NCBI GenBank assembly: GCA_024709505.1
Contig: JANJWP010000006.1
Coordinates: forward strand, 1-36,289
Source: Candidatus Altimarinota bacterium
Lineage (GTDB): Bacteria; Patescibacteriota; Gracilibacteria; BD1-5; UBA2023
DNA: 36,289 nt
Direction of reading: 5' to 3'
Under the pieces are notes generated by a model. That model searched no databases, had not been told where the DNA came from, and saw only the letters and a program-made list of their open reading frames with translations. Position numbers and translations under genes: made by a program. Of the stretch, positions 1 to 8,023 are shown in pieces (position 1 is the first letter of the stretch; each line of letters opens with the position of its first letter).

Positions 1-240
1 GAATTCGCCGAACTTCTCGAAGGGGCTGAGAAGATTCTGAAAGCCGACCAATCGGATTTGGACGGCCTCTTTTTCAAGGGCGCAGCCCTGCGCGTTATTG
101 ATCCAAGGGCATCTTTCGAGGCTTTTGGGGAATACGTGGAACGGTTGAAAGAATTCCGACCTTGCGACGATGACGCCGCGTGGATGGAGACCGTCGGCAG
201 GCTTTCCCAATACGGGCCCGGTTTGGCGGTGCCGAAGTAG
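1..240 (+). CDS. C-terminal end of a TPR-like helical protein (5' truncated)
   Basis: The reading frame is open from base 1 and ends at TAG (238-240), so only the last 79 residues are present. The visible part alternates amphipathic helices (ELLEGAEKILKAD, then LFFKGAALRVID, then FGEYVERLKEF), with the small and aromatic residue spacing seen in tetratricopeptide-like repeats. No catalytic motif can be seen. Function cannot be assigned from this fragment. The next gene starts 65 bases downstream on the same strand. TPR-like is an inference from the helix pattern only. Confidence 0.6.
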   Translation, partial: EFAELLEGAEKILKADQSDLDGLFFKGAALRVIDPRASFEAFGEYVERLKEFRPCDDDAAWMETVGRLSQYGPGLAVPK

Positions 241-305
241 GGTTTTGGTGATAATTTCCCCAATTTTTCCTTTTTTCACCCCAAGTTGCCGGTACCTTTA
301 TCCGC

Positions 306-1058
306 ATGGAACAAAATCGCACGCTCTATGCGTTTATCGACGAATCCGGGAACATGGATTTTTGAGAAAGCGGTACGAAATACTTCGTGCTCGCGGCAGT
401 GACGACGCTATCCCCGATAACGAGCTCGTCGTCACTCCAGTCGCTTAAATACCGTTTCTTGTCTGAAAATCATGGCGGACAGGATTTTCAGCATTTCCAC
501 GCGTCCGAAGACCGTCAGTTCGTACGGGATGCCGTCATTTCGGAGTTGGAGGATTTAAAAAGCGTGTCCGTGGATTGGATATGGGCGGAAAAACGTTTGA
601 CGCCTGCGGACTTTCGAAAACGCGAGCGGTTTTATTCGCTCTTGGGGCTTGCCATGTCAAGGCATCTTCTCGTGAGATGGAAAGAGGGGCCGTACGAAAA
701 AATCGTCATCGTCTTCGATAAGGCGCTCACAAAAAAGGAACAGGACGCGTATTTCGCATGGGCGAAATACGTATCGCTGGAGCGCTCGGAACTTCGGCCA
801 CTCAAGCGCTTGGAGGGTATTCCGAATTTCGAATTCAACGTGTTCGAACCCTGATCGAAAACAAAAATGACCCCCTTCGCTATCTCTATGAAGAGCCCGG
901 GGGCTCTTATCGCGAAGGAGGGACGTTTGTATGAGCATTATATGAGTGGAAATCGGCGAAGTCAAAGAAATTCATCTGATTGACAGGGTTCCATAAAATC
1001 GCCCGGGCGAATTTCCGCTCCCGCACGAATTTATATGTTAGGATGGCGACGTCCATAA
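306..1058 (+). CDS. DUF3800 family protein, UGA-recoded, uncertain 3' end
   Basis: With TGA at 363-365 read as Gly the N-terminus becomes YAFIDESGNMDFGESG followed by KYFVLAAV, the typical opening of DUF3800 proteins, which have an RNase H-like fold with an Asp in the D-x-SG motif. Later features are FHASEDR near residue 65 and a hydrophobic strand ending in VIVFDK. The family is often found near defence or mobile genes, but its function is poorly known. A second in-frame TGA occurs at 852-854 after NVFEP. Read as Gly, the frame continues to TAA at 1056-1058 (250 residues), but the tail after 854 does not resemble the expected LQ-x-AD region. A frameshift, a decayed 3' end or termination at TGA are alternatives. 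The family call is fairly sure; the end is not. Confidence 0.6.
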
Positions 1059-1118
1059 CGACAAAAAAGGCTCCGTCATGAGGAAAAGGAACCCTTATCT
1101 TGTTTGAAACACTCCCCC

Positions 1119-1134
1119 GGACCCAAGGAGACTC
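1119..1134. repeat. 16-bp copy of the tRNA-Ala 3' end
   Basis: The 16 bases GGACCCAAGGAGACTC at 1119-1134 are identical to 1332-1347, the acceptor and T-arm end of the neighbouring tRNA-Ala gene. A reverse-complement copy of ten of these bases lies at 1261-1270, so the segment 1125-1270 has pairing ends. This could be a tRNA remnant or an attachment-site-like duplication. No integrase gene is visible in the window. Confidence 0.55.
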
Positions 1135-1198
1135 TTTTTCCGAGAGTGTCGCCCCGGCCTACCGCCCGGAGGCTCGCTTCGGAAAACGCCTTGCGACG

Positions 1199-1224
1199 AA
1201 ACGTGCCATCCGTGGCACGTTTTT
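1199..1224 (+). terminator. Intrinsic terminator-like hairpin
   Basis: A perfect 10-bp stem (1199-1208 with 1213-1222) with a 4-base TCCG loop is followed by a T run on the plus strand. No convincing coding gene lies directly upstream, so it may end either a short RNA or the DUF3800 transcript. The surrounding 1059-1280 stretch has no supported protein gene. Confidence 0.6.
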
Positions 1225-1287
1225 CCCGGCTCGCCCGCTCGCCGGTGTCGCTGCGGTTTCGAGTCTCCTTCTTCAAAATACCCAATA

Positions 1288-1318
1288 AAATCCCCACCCG
1301 CTCGCGCGATGGGGATTT
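1288..1318 (-). terminator. Terminator of tRNA-Ala
   Basis: A 9-bp stem (1288-1296 with 1310-1318) with a 13-base loop lies ten bases downstream of the tRNA-Ala 3' end. On the minus strand it is followed by TTTTATT. Confidence 0.7.
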
Positions 1319-1327
1319 GATTGCGTA

Positions 1328-1404
1328 TGGTGGACCCAAGGAGACTCGAACTCCTGACCTCTTCCATGCCATGGAAGCGTTCTAGCCAACTGAACTATGG
1401 GCCC
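1328..1404 (-). tRNA. tRNA-Ala (anticodon GGC)
   Basis: The minus strand folds into a standard cloverleaf. The 7-bp acceptor GGGCCCA pairs with TGGGTCC, and the D arm contains AGTTCAGTTGGCTAGA. The anticodon stem CTTCC/GGAAG encloses the loop ATGGCAT with anticodon GGC, and the T arm GGAG-TTCGAGT-CTCC is followed by discriminator A. The CCA tail is encoded (1328-1330). It reads GCC and probably GCU alanine codons. Confidence 0.95.
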
Positions 1405-1458
1405 GTAAAGCGCGGCGAAATATACCCGAAGCGCTTTTGAAATCAAGCCGATTTTCGT

Positions 1459-1863
1459 TTAGTCCGTTTCGGCGAACACTCCCCTGCCCTTGGCTACGTT
1501 CTCTTCGATGCGTTCGAGCATGATTTCGTTGACGCTTCCGCTCTGGGCGGCGATTGCCAGGCAGGCGTCTTCGTCGAGTACGATGCACCGGGTGGGTTCT
1601 ATCGCGCGGACGGTCGCCGTTCTTGGACATCCGGTCAAAAGGGCGTATTCTCCAAAAAGGTCGCCTTCCAAGAGAATGGCGAACACCTCGCCTTCGATCG
1701 ACACTTCCACCCGTCCCTCGACGATGACGTAGGCTTCGGGCATGCAATCGTCGTTTTCCTTTATGATGGCATGCCCCGAGGGAAACTCCAAAAAATGCGC
1801 GTTCGAGAGGATTTCCCCCATCTGCGAAGCGTCAACGTCGCGAAAAACGCGATATCACGCCAT
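1459..1863 (-). CDS. Cyclic-nucleotide-binding (CRP-like sensor) domain protein
   Basis: This is a single cNMP-binding beta-roll domain. A hydrophobic strand and PSGHAIIKEND lead to VIVEGRVEVSIEGEV, then to the phosphate-binding-cassette region GDLFGEYALLTGCPRTATVRA, and the protein ends in a helix. No DNA-binding or kinase domain follows, so it is a stand-alone sensor domain of about 134 residues. The N-terminal YRVFRDVDASQMGEIL, which such domains need, appears only if TGA at 1855-1857 is read as Gly. I use ATG at 1861-1863. An ATG at 1960-1962 in the same frame would add 33 residues of unremarkable sequence. It ends in TAG. The partner protein and ligand are unknown. The canonical cassette Glu and Arg are present (GEYA, RTATV), so ligand binding is plausible. 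Confidence 0.8.
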
Positions 1864-2034
1864 CCGTTGACTGAATTCGACTCCGGAATCCGCGGTTTTC
1901 AGGGTCCCATCAGTGGGCAGAGTACAAACGGCTCCAATTTGGGAAAGCGAGGAGAGGTTCATGGAACGAAAAGAAAATTCGACGAAATGTTAGCGGATAT
2001 CGAAACCGAATTCAAGAACAAATGCTTTTTGAAA

Positions 2035-2151
2035 GGGGGATTCGGTCCTTTTCGCGCCCATGGCCCGAGGCCGGAACCGGCCTCGGGCCGAAAGCCGAAT
2101 CGTCGGCTTCCTAAAATGGCAGAGCCATTTTACCATCGCTTCGAATCCCCC
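2035..2151 (+). ncRNA. Candidate structured RNA with paired ends, unidentified
   Basis: The ends pair perfectly over 10 bp (2035-2044 with 2142-2151). Inside lie three consecutive hairpins: a 13-bp GC-rich stem with an AA loop (2062-2089), a 7-bp stem (2093-2110 region) and an 8-bp stem (2113-2131). A 12-bp terminator hairpin follows at 2172-2199. No protein gene is supported in 1964-2209. It lacks the conserved blocks of SRP RNA, tmRNA and RNase P RNA that I know. Strand is inferred from the terminator, which works both ways. Confidence 0.4.
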
Positions 2152-2171
2152 CTCTTAGACGGCTTGAAAAC

Positions 2172-2199
2172 AAAAGATACCCCGTTCGGGGTATCTTTT
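2172..2199. terminator. Bidirectional terminator between tRNA-Ser and the RNA candidate
   Basis: A perfect 12-bp stem AAAAGATACCCC (2172-2183) pairs with 2188-2199 across a GTTC loop. The A/T ends give a U tract on either strand. It lies ten bases beyond the tRNA-Ser 3' end on the minus strand. Confidence 0.8.
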
Positions 2200-2209
2200 C
2201 TGTTTTCAA

Positions 2210-2297
2210 TGGCGGAGAGAGGGGGATTCGAACCCCCGATACCTTGCGGTATACACGCTTTCCAAGCGTGCGCACTAGGCCACTATGCGACCTCTCC
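2210..2297 (-). tRNA. tRNA-Ser (anticodon GGA)
   Basis: This is a class II tRNA of 88 bases on the minus strand. The acceptor GGAGAGG pairs with TCTCTCC, with one G-U pair. The anticodon stem CACGC/GCGTG holds the loop TTGGAAA with anticodon GGA. A long variable arm (TATACCGCAAGGTA) is typical of Ser, and the T arm CGGGG-TTCGAAT-CCCC is followed by discriminator G and an encoded CCA (2210-2212). It reads UCC and UCU codons. The terminator at 2172-2199 follows. Confidence 0.95.
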
Positions 2298-2384
2298 GTG
2301 CGTATTTGAAGCGCCGACGAGTCTAACGGAAAACCGCTTTTGCGCAAATCGAAATTCGCAATTTCCGTTTTTGTCCGTTTTCCG

Positions 2385-2390
2385 TATAAT
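2385..2390 (+). promoter_or_regulatory. -10 element upstream of khpB
   Basis: A perfect TATAAT lies 36 bases before the khpB start, in an AT-rich stretch. The -35 position (TTTCCG region, about 2362-2367) is weak. The predicted transcript would have a leader of roughly 30 bases without a Shine-Dalgarno site. Confidence 0.5.
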
Positions 2391-2425
2391 TCGGCTCGAA
2401 TTTTTGGTTCCCAAGCCCTTTTGGT

Positions 2426-2953
2426 ATGAAAGAACAAATAGAACGCATCGGCCGAGAATTCTTCACGCTCATGGGCATCGAACTCGAATCGATTGCGGTC
2501 GAGAGCGAAGAAGAAAAGCGGCGAATATACCGGGTTACCGTAAAAACCCCCGATTCCAAACTCCTTATCGGCGCCCACGGACAAACGCTCGAAACCGTCC
2601 GCCATCTCCTTACGCGCTTAGTCGAGCGGAGCGCCGGAAAAACCTACCTCATCCATTTGGAAGTTAACGATTACCTCCAATCGAAGGACGACCGTCTTTT
2701 CCGCCGCATAGACGAAAAAATCGCTTCGCTCATGTCGGTTTGAGGCGAAATCACCCTTTCCGAACTCTCCGGCTACGAACGCAAAAAAGTCCACGCCTAC
2801 GTCGCCGCCAAAGCCGTCGAAGGCCTTTCCACGAAATCCACCGGCGAAGGCGAAGCCCGGGTGCTCCATCTCTCCTATTCCGGTCCGGTAGAACGCGTTC
2901 ACGCCAAATCTTCTTCGCTCGACGAACTCCCGGAAGACGGTATCGGAATCTAA
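2426..2953 (+). CDS. khpB: RNA-binding protein KhpB/Jag (KH + R3H)
   Basis: The protein has 175 residues. A type II KH domain (residues 1-85) has the loop LIGAHGQTLETVRHLL. An R3H domain (about 110-145) has GYERKKVHAYVAAKAVE, where R-x3-H contacts single-stranded nucleic acid. The two halves join only if TGA at 2741-2743 (residue 106, MSV-G-GEI) is read as Gly. The family (Jag, EloR, KhpB) binds RNA and links to cell-envelope control, often beside yidC. Here the Jag-N domain is absent. It ends in TAA. The next gene follows 16 bases later in the same direction, so the two may be cotranscribed. Confidence 0.9.
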
Positions 2954-2969
2954 GCACGCCCCCTCCTTT

Positions 2970-4118
2970 ATGAAATCCGCAGCGCGAATCTTCGCGTTCC
3001 TTCTCATCGTCACCGCTTCGGGATGGTTTTTCCGATTTTCCGCCGAAACTTCGCGGGAAGTCCATTCAGCCATCGAAGATCGGCTTATCGAACATCCCGA
3101 ATTCATTCCGCAAGCCCGCGAACTCCGCATCGTGTCCTCGGGATTCGACAACCTCATCGCCGACTATTTTTGGCTTTCGGCCATCCAATACGTGGGAGAA
3201 AACGCCGTAACCGCCGAATACAAGCGCTACCTCTACGAGATGCTCGCGCTCGTTACCGACCTCAATCCGGCCTTCACCACCCCCTACGAAGTCGGCCTCC
3301 TGCTTTTGCCGGACATGAACCCCCGTTACGAAACCTTTACCAAAGAGGAGCAGGAAAAAAACGTTCTTAAAGCGGTATGGCTCGGTGAAAAGGGAATGGA
3401 GCTCTCCTGCGATAAGGAAAAAATCCGGGGAATCCTCGCCGAACCGGAACTTTCGAACGTTTGGAAAGATCCCCAGTACGAAAATCCCTGCGCCAATTCG
3501 ATGGTTCCCTACTATTTGGCCTACGTCGAATATTACAATCGCAAAAACGCCGCCAAAGCGAGCGAATACTACCGGATTGCGGCGGCGAATAAAGACGCTC
3601 CCACCGGGGCGCGGATCATGAGCGCCATCATGCAGGGAAAAGCCGGAGACCGGGCAAAATCCATCCTCATGTTCCTCTCCATTGCCGAATCCCTCGAAAC
3701 CGAAGAAGAATCGGCAGAAGCCTGCCGGACGGTCGCCCGCGAGATGCGCGAAGTACTCGCTCCCGCCTTCGAAAATGACAATCAAGGCCAAATTCCGAGC
3801 CAATTCGTCAAAGCGGCGGACGAATTCCGTATCGCCGCCGTGGGGAAAATGGACGAAAAAACCGAAGAAGGCAACGCTCACGGGAGTTGCTCGACCTATC
3901 TTGGCAAAGCCCTGCGCGAACTCAATCTCGAATTTCTCGTGCGGAAAGACCGGGATTTCGTCGCGACAACGGGAAAGCAGGTTGTCGATGCCAAAGACCT
4001 CTACGACCAAGGCGGAACCGACTACCTCCCCCGCGACTTCCAAAAGTTCGAAGAAGGATACGAAGTCATCTACGTCAAAGACGACGGAATTTGGGACTAC
4101 GTTACCGGGTCGTACTAA
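2970..4118 (+). CDS. Membrane-anchored TPR-like protein of unknown function
   Basis: The protein has 382 residues with an N-terminal membrane segment or signal anchor (residues 6-21, FAFLLIVTASGWFF). A mostly helical repeat-like region follows, with GFDNLIADYFWLSAIQYVG near residue 57 and YYLAYVEYYNRKNAAKASEYYRIAAA near residue 180, a clear TPR-like unit. Proteins with this N-terminal motif occur beside type IV pilus genes in several phyla, and the pilus operon converges on this gene from the other side. That suggests, but does not show, an envelope or pilus role. No UGA codons. It ends in TAA just before a strong terminator. Confidence 0.7.
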   Translation: MKSAARIFAFLLIVTASGWFFRFSAETSREVHSAIEDRLIEHPEFIPQARELRIVSSGFDNLIADYFWLSAIQYVGENAVTAEYKRYLYEMLALVTDLNPAFTTPYEVGLLLLPDMNPRYETFTKEEQEKNVLKAVWLGEKGMELSCDKEKIRGILAEPELSNVWKDPQYENPCANSMVPYYLAYVEYYNRKNAAKASEYYRIAAANKDAPTGARIMSAIMQGKAGDRAKSILMFLSIAESLETEEESAEACRTVAREMREVLAPAFENDNQGQIPSQFVKAADEFRIAAVGKMDEKTEEGNAHGSCSTYLGKALRELNLEFLVRKDRDFVATTGKQVVDAKDLYDQGGTDYLPRDFQKFEEGYEVIYVKDDGIWDYVTGSY

Positions 4119-4119
4119 A

Positions 4120-4146
4120 AAATCCCCTCCTTCCCGGAGGGGATTT
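4120..4146. terminator. Bidirectional terminator between convergent operons
   Basis: An 11-bp stem (4120-4130 with 4136-4146) with a TTCCC loop is flanked by an A run and a T run. It lies two bases after the TPR-like gene and 33 bases beyond the pilus operon end. Confidence 0.85.
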
Positions 4147-4178
4147 CCTGCGACCATCGACCCTTCCTTTTCGAAGAA

Positions 4179-5039
4179 TTATTCCGCATTAAAAAGACTG
4201 TAGCGCAAAGCGTCGAAATGGCGGCTTCGGTTTTCCTTGAATTCGAGGTTCGAAACCGAAGTTCCGGCTTTTCCTACCGCCGAAATCGAAACCTCTGGAA
4301 GCGAGAATCCGTTTGACGAATCGATCCGGTAGGAAATCGTTTCGGAATTCGGATTGGTTACCGCAAGGTAAACGTCTTCATATTCCGCAAGGAAATCGGC
4401 GATACTGAACGGAACGTCACCGACATCTTCGTTTTCGTCGATCGAACGCATGCTTCCGGCCGGAACCGTAGCGGTCGCGGCGTTTCCCACCGAATGCGAG
4501 ATTCCTCCGGTTCAAACGATTCCGAACGTCCGTCCTTCCGAATCGGAACCGATGAGGTTCCAGGAAAATCCGCTCTCCGAAGAAAGCGCGAAATCGGCGG
4601 TCCGTTCAAGGTCGGTCGTGTTTTCTCGGGGATTTTTAAAGGGTTTTCCATCAGTGGTCGAAAGCGTCTTTCCTCGGTCAAAAAAGAGGGGAATGATTTC
4701 CATCTCGCCTGGAGCGAGATAACCGGAATAACTTCTGGCAAAAGCATGGATTTCGTACCCCATTTCAGCGGACCTTCGGCTCGGTGCGCTTGCCGGAAGT
4801 CTCGCCGACGAACCTCGCGACAACGCGTCTTCAAAACCTTCGCGATGGTTTTTTACTTTTAAGAGGGCGTATTCCATCGCGCCTTCGGCTCCGGCATAGG
4901 CTGAAAAACCGTCGAAAAGCGAACGACTGATTCGCGATTCGGCAACGAAAAGAAAGAGCACTCCCGCCGAAAGAATGACGAGGAAGGCCGTAAGAAGTAT
5001 GGCGATGACGGTCGAAAAACCGCGGCGGTTGGTTTTCAT
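4179..5039 (-). CDS. PilX-like minor prepilin, last gene of the pilus operon
   Basis: The protein has 286 residues. Its N-terminus MKTNRRGFSTVIAILLTAFL is a class III signal (cleavage expected after RRG), followed by a hydrophobic helix and GAEGAMEYALLKV, typical of PilX-type minor pilins. TGA at 4512-4514 (residue 176, FGIV-G-TGG) must be read as Gly to join the halves; it falls in a Gly/Ser-rich stretch. Stop is TAA. The start lies one base after the upstream gene's TAG (TAGCATG). It probably helps prime pilus assembly. The family call rests on the N-terminus and gene order. Confidence 0.8.
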
Positions 5040-5040
5040 G

Positions 5041-5730
5041 CTAGTAAGACTTATAAACCTTTTCGCTTATCGTCGTTTGGGCTCGAATCTTGAGTCCGTC
5101 GAGCATTTTCGGATCAAGCCCCTTCCCCGGGGGAATGGCAAGATCGAATGCGGCAGTGACTTTGGCCTCGCGGTTGGACGCGGCGTTCACCGAACTCGTC
5201 GCGACCGATTCGGCGGAAATCCCCACGATATGGAAACGGAGATTTTCGACCTTCACGCGCGAATCGGTCAATCGGATCCGCGACGAAGTGCCGTCGGGAG
5301 CGAGCGATTCCCGGCCAAGATAGCATCCGACCAACTCGGATAACAGATTCGAGCCGGTTCCGGCCGTCGATTCCCCTTCCCGGCACGCCACCGGACCGGA
5401 TACCGAGTCTTCCATGAGGTAGTAGCGCGAGAAATTGCCTTCGGAATCGGGACGGATGGCTAAAACCGCATTGCCGTTCTGATAATCGAGAATCCGCTCG
5501 GAAGAACCCGCGTCATAAAACGAGAGGTCGATTCCGCGGTCGCGGATTTCTTTAGCGAAAACCTCCGTCATGGAACGGGCGTTTTCCTGGAGCGACCTTG
5601 AAAATTCGAGGCGGCGACTGAGCGTGAGAACCGAAAGGTAAATTTCGAATACCGAAACCATCACCACCGCGAGAATGGTAGTCGCAACGACGATTTCAAT
5701 GAGCGTAAAGGCTTGGCGGGAGGTTTTCAT
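5041..5730 (-). CDS. PilW-like minor prepilin
   Basis: The protein has 229 residues. It starts MKTSRQAFTLIEIVVATTIL, with a prepilin-peptidase site where the residue before Phe is Ala rather than the usual Gly, and Glu at position +5. The globular part has two cysteines (VACREG, VGCYLG) that could form a disulfide. No UGA codons; it ends in TAG. It is packed between pilV-like and pilX-like genes with a one-base gap on each side, which indicates translational coupling. PilW type is assigned from length and order (V-W-X), as in minor pilin clusters. Confidence 0.8.
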   Translation of the reverse strand: MKTSRQAFTLIEIVVATTILAVVMVSVFEIYLSVLTLSRRLEFSRSLQENARSMTEVFAKEIRDRGIDLSFYDAGSSERILDYQNGNAVLAIRPDSEGNFSRYYLMEDSVSGPVACREGESTAGTGSNLLSELVGCYLGRESLAPDGTSSRIRLTDSRVKVENLRFHIVGISAESVATSSVNAASNREAKVTAAFDLAIPPGKGLDPKMLDGLKIRAQTTISEKVYKSY

Positions 5731-5731
5731 G

Positions 5732-6388
5732 CTATCTTTTCCAATCGGTTATGACGGTGTTCATCGACGTTTCGCGGTATCCCGAAGAAAGCGAAGCGAA
5801 GTGCGCCGAAACCGAGAGCGCTCCGGAAAGGGAAGTTTCCCCTCATCCGGGAGACTCTTCCGCCTTCACTTCGCCTACGGTTACCCAAGCGAAATACGGA
5901 GTTTTTCGCGCATCGAGGGAACAATCATGAACGTAGCGCCCCTTTGAATCAAGGCAGAGCCGGAACTTCGGCGATGACGATCGGAATTCGGCGATGACGG
6001 CTTCTTTGTCGGGAACCTCGGAGAGCCGGTGAATTCGGATGGGCGATTCCGGATCGAGGAAGTCGTTCTCAACGACGTACGCTCCGGGAATGAGTCGGCA
6101 AAATTCGGGATTCGGACAAAACGAAGCGTCATCGGTCGTCACTGAAACCCCTTTTCGAAGGGAATCCCAAGACCTGAGGGCCATCCAATTGGAGTCACGG
6201 AGGTTTTTGACGAGTTCGAGCCGTTCGCGAAGGAGGTTGCCTCCGATGATTTCGTCGCGTGAGCGGTCGGAAAGGGAGGTGGCCGTCCGAAGAAGCGAAT
6301 AGGCGGCAACAAGACCGAGCGCGAATACGACGATGGCAACGAGGAGTTCCACCATCGTAAAGGCACGGACGGAGCGAAGATTTTTCAT
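5732..6388 (-). CDS. PilV-like minor prepilin
   Basis: The protein has 218 residues. The start MKNLRSVRAFTMVELLVAIV is chosen because the ATG follows the upstream TAG by one base; an upstream ATG would add 35 residues before the prepilin signal. Cleavage is expected before FTMVE. The sequence DEIIGGNLLRERLELVKNLRDSNW after the helix is typical of PilV/PulJ-type pilins. TGA at 5843-5845 (residue 182) reads as Gly within SPGGGETS and extends the protein to TAG at 5732-5734. Under the standard code the last 37 residues are lost. Confidence 0.85.
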
Positions 6389-6389
6389 G

Positions 6390-6914
6390 CTAGAATGCGG
6401 AAACGGAACGGAATTCCCGGGAAAGGGTTCCGGAAACGGCACCATGGAGGCCAAGCGTGCCGCCCGTAAAAGCCACGGGGGCCCCATTTTCATCCACGGC
6501 CGAAAACGCTCCCGAGGGCGCCGAGAATTTTACCGTCACCTTGGGCGACGGAAGACGGCTGATTTCGATTCCTTTTTCGAGGGGAACGGCGCGAAGGAGG
6601 CGGAATTCCGATTCGGGAGCGAAGCCCGATCCGCTTTTTGCCGCATAAAGCCCGACGCCCGAGGCTCATTGGGATAAAACGACGTATGCGTCGCCATTAG
6701 TGTCGGTTCCCGGAACCGAGAGCCCCATCGAAGAGGAAAGTCTCGCTTCCGAAAAGGCCTGCTCGATTTTTTCGGCCGATATCCGCACTTTGGCGACGTC
6801 GGAATAATACGAATAGGGCGCGTACGTCAAAGTTCAAAGCATGACCACGATGGCGACGACCACCATGAGCTCGACGAGCGAAAAGCCGGAAACGTTGGAA
6901 AAGCGTGCGCGCAT
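6390..6914 (-). CDS. FimT/GspH-like prepilin, hidden under the standard code
   Basis: The protein has 174 residues. It begins MRARFSNVSGFSLVELMVVV, a classical prepilin signal with cleavage after VSG. Two UGA codons at 6834-6836 (residue 27, VML-G-TLT, inside the membrane helix) and 6666-6668 (residue 83, LSQ-G-ASG) cut the gene into short fragments under the standard code. The segment AKVRISAEKIEQAFSEARL matches the helix after the transmembrane part in FimT/GspH pilins, and TDTNGDAYVV is in the globular domain. It ends in TAG one base before the next ATG. Confidence 0.85.
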
Positions 6915-6924
6915 GAGAGAGTCG

Positions 6925-8022
6925 TTAGGCGACCATTTCGGTCACGCGCATCACCGCCGAAAAGATGGCGAGCGCGAACCAAAGTACGAATCCTCCCGCA
7001 AATATGATGGCCGCGGGTTCGACGAATCGGACGAGCGTTCCAATGGAAGCATCGACTTCTCGGGCGTATTGTTCGGCCAAGCGGAGAGTGACCTTGTTAA
7101 CGGTCGAAGTGCGTTCGCCGGCCGAAACGATCTGCACGAAATCACGGGTGAACACCCGGTATTCGGGATCGACTTCCGAAAGGCTGTCGGCAAGTTTTTT
7201 ACCCATCTCGACCTTTCCGGCGACTTCGGCGATCTTTTCTTCGAACACGAGGTTTCCCGTGGATTCGCCGGTTAAGCGAAGGGTTTTGATGATCGGAATT
7301 CCGGCACCGATGAGGAGCCCGAGCATCGAAGAAACCCGGACGATGAGATAATTGCGGTACAAAGGCCCTACCAACGGGGCCCGAAGGGCATAACGGTCGA
7401 ACGCGTAGCGGCCCGAATAGGTTGAAATCCAAGCCCGCAAACCAAATCCGGCAAACAAAGAAAGCGAGAGGATGAGCGCGAAATTGTTGCGGAAAAAATC
7501 GGAAGTCGCCATCAGAGCCGCGGTAACCCCCGGAAGTTCGGTTCCGGAGGTCTCAAAAAGCGGAACGAGTTTTGGAACGACGTAGGTCATTACGACGAGA
7601 ACGGCGACAGCCAAAAAAATCATGATGACGACCGGATACGTGAGGGCAGCCTTAAGTTTGGTCCGGATTTCCTCGCGCGAGCGCAAATCGGCGGCAATGC
7701 TCGAAAACGAGCGCTGGAGCGTTCATGACTGTTCCCCCGATTCGACGATGGAAACCTCGGCGCGGCCAAAGGTTTTCGGCAGTTTTTTCATCGCGGTCGA
7801 AAACGGGTCCCCCGATTCGACTAAAAGCACCAGTTCGGAGAGTTCGGCCGCAAAACGGGGGTTCCCGGTTTTTTCCAAAAACGAATGGAGCGCGTGCACG
7901 ACGGTCACCCCCCCTTCCACGAGATTGGAAAGGTGTTCGAAAAAGAGAGCCTTTTCCTTCGTTTTGATGCGGTGCCAAAACCGGACGGTTTCTGCGGTTT
8001 GTTGGGCGGAAATGCGTTCCAT
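6925..8022 (-). CDS. pilC: Type IV pilus inner-membrane platform protein PilC (GspF family)
   Basis: The protein has 365 residues with two GspF domains. The first runs from LFFEHLSNLVEGGVTVVHAL to the family signature VESGEQSGTLQ; the second has VSSMLGLLIGAGIPIIKTL and IVSAGERT. Three membrane segments are visible (about residues 120-150, 165-190 and 330-355). TGA at 7723-7725 encodes the nearly invariant second Gly of the GE-x-SG signature (residue 100), which is strong evidence for UGA = Gly. ATG at 8020-8022 follows the pilO-like stop by one base. It ends in TAA. PilC holds the pilus motor ATPases at the inner membrane. No pilB or pilT gene is in the window. Confidence 0.93.
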
Positions 8023-8023
8023 G

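Noticed and set aside
931-996. Separate 21-codon gene with a good Shine-Dalgarno site
   Set aside because: Too short and without any family support; noted only in the DUF3800 finding.
2035-2151. SRP RNA, tmRNA or RNase P RNA
   Set aside because: The conserved SRP tetraloop region, the tmRNA tRNA-like ends and the RNase P core are not visible, and the size does not fit tmRNA or RNase P.
1771-2667. Plus-strand open frame of 298 codons
   Set aside because: It runs through the RNA candidate, across tRNA-Ser and into khpB out of frame.
3066-4157. Minus-strand open frame of 363 codons
   Set aside because: It is antisense to the TPR-like gene and results from codon bias; the plus strand has a signal anchor, a proper stop and a terminator.
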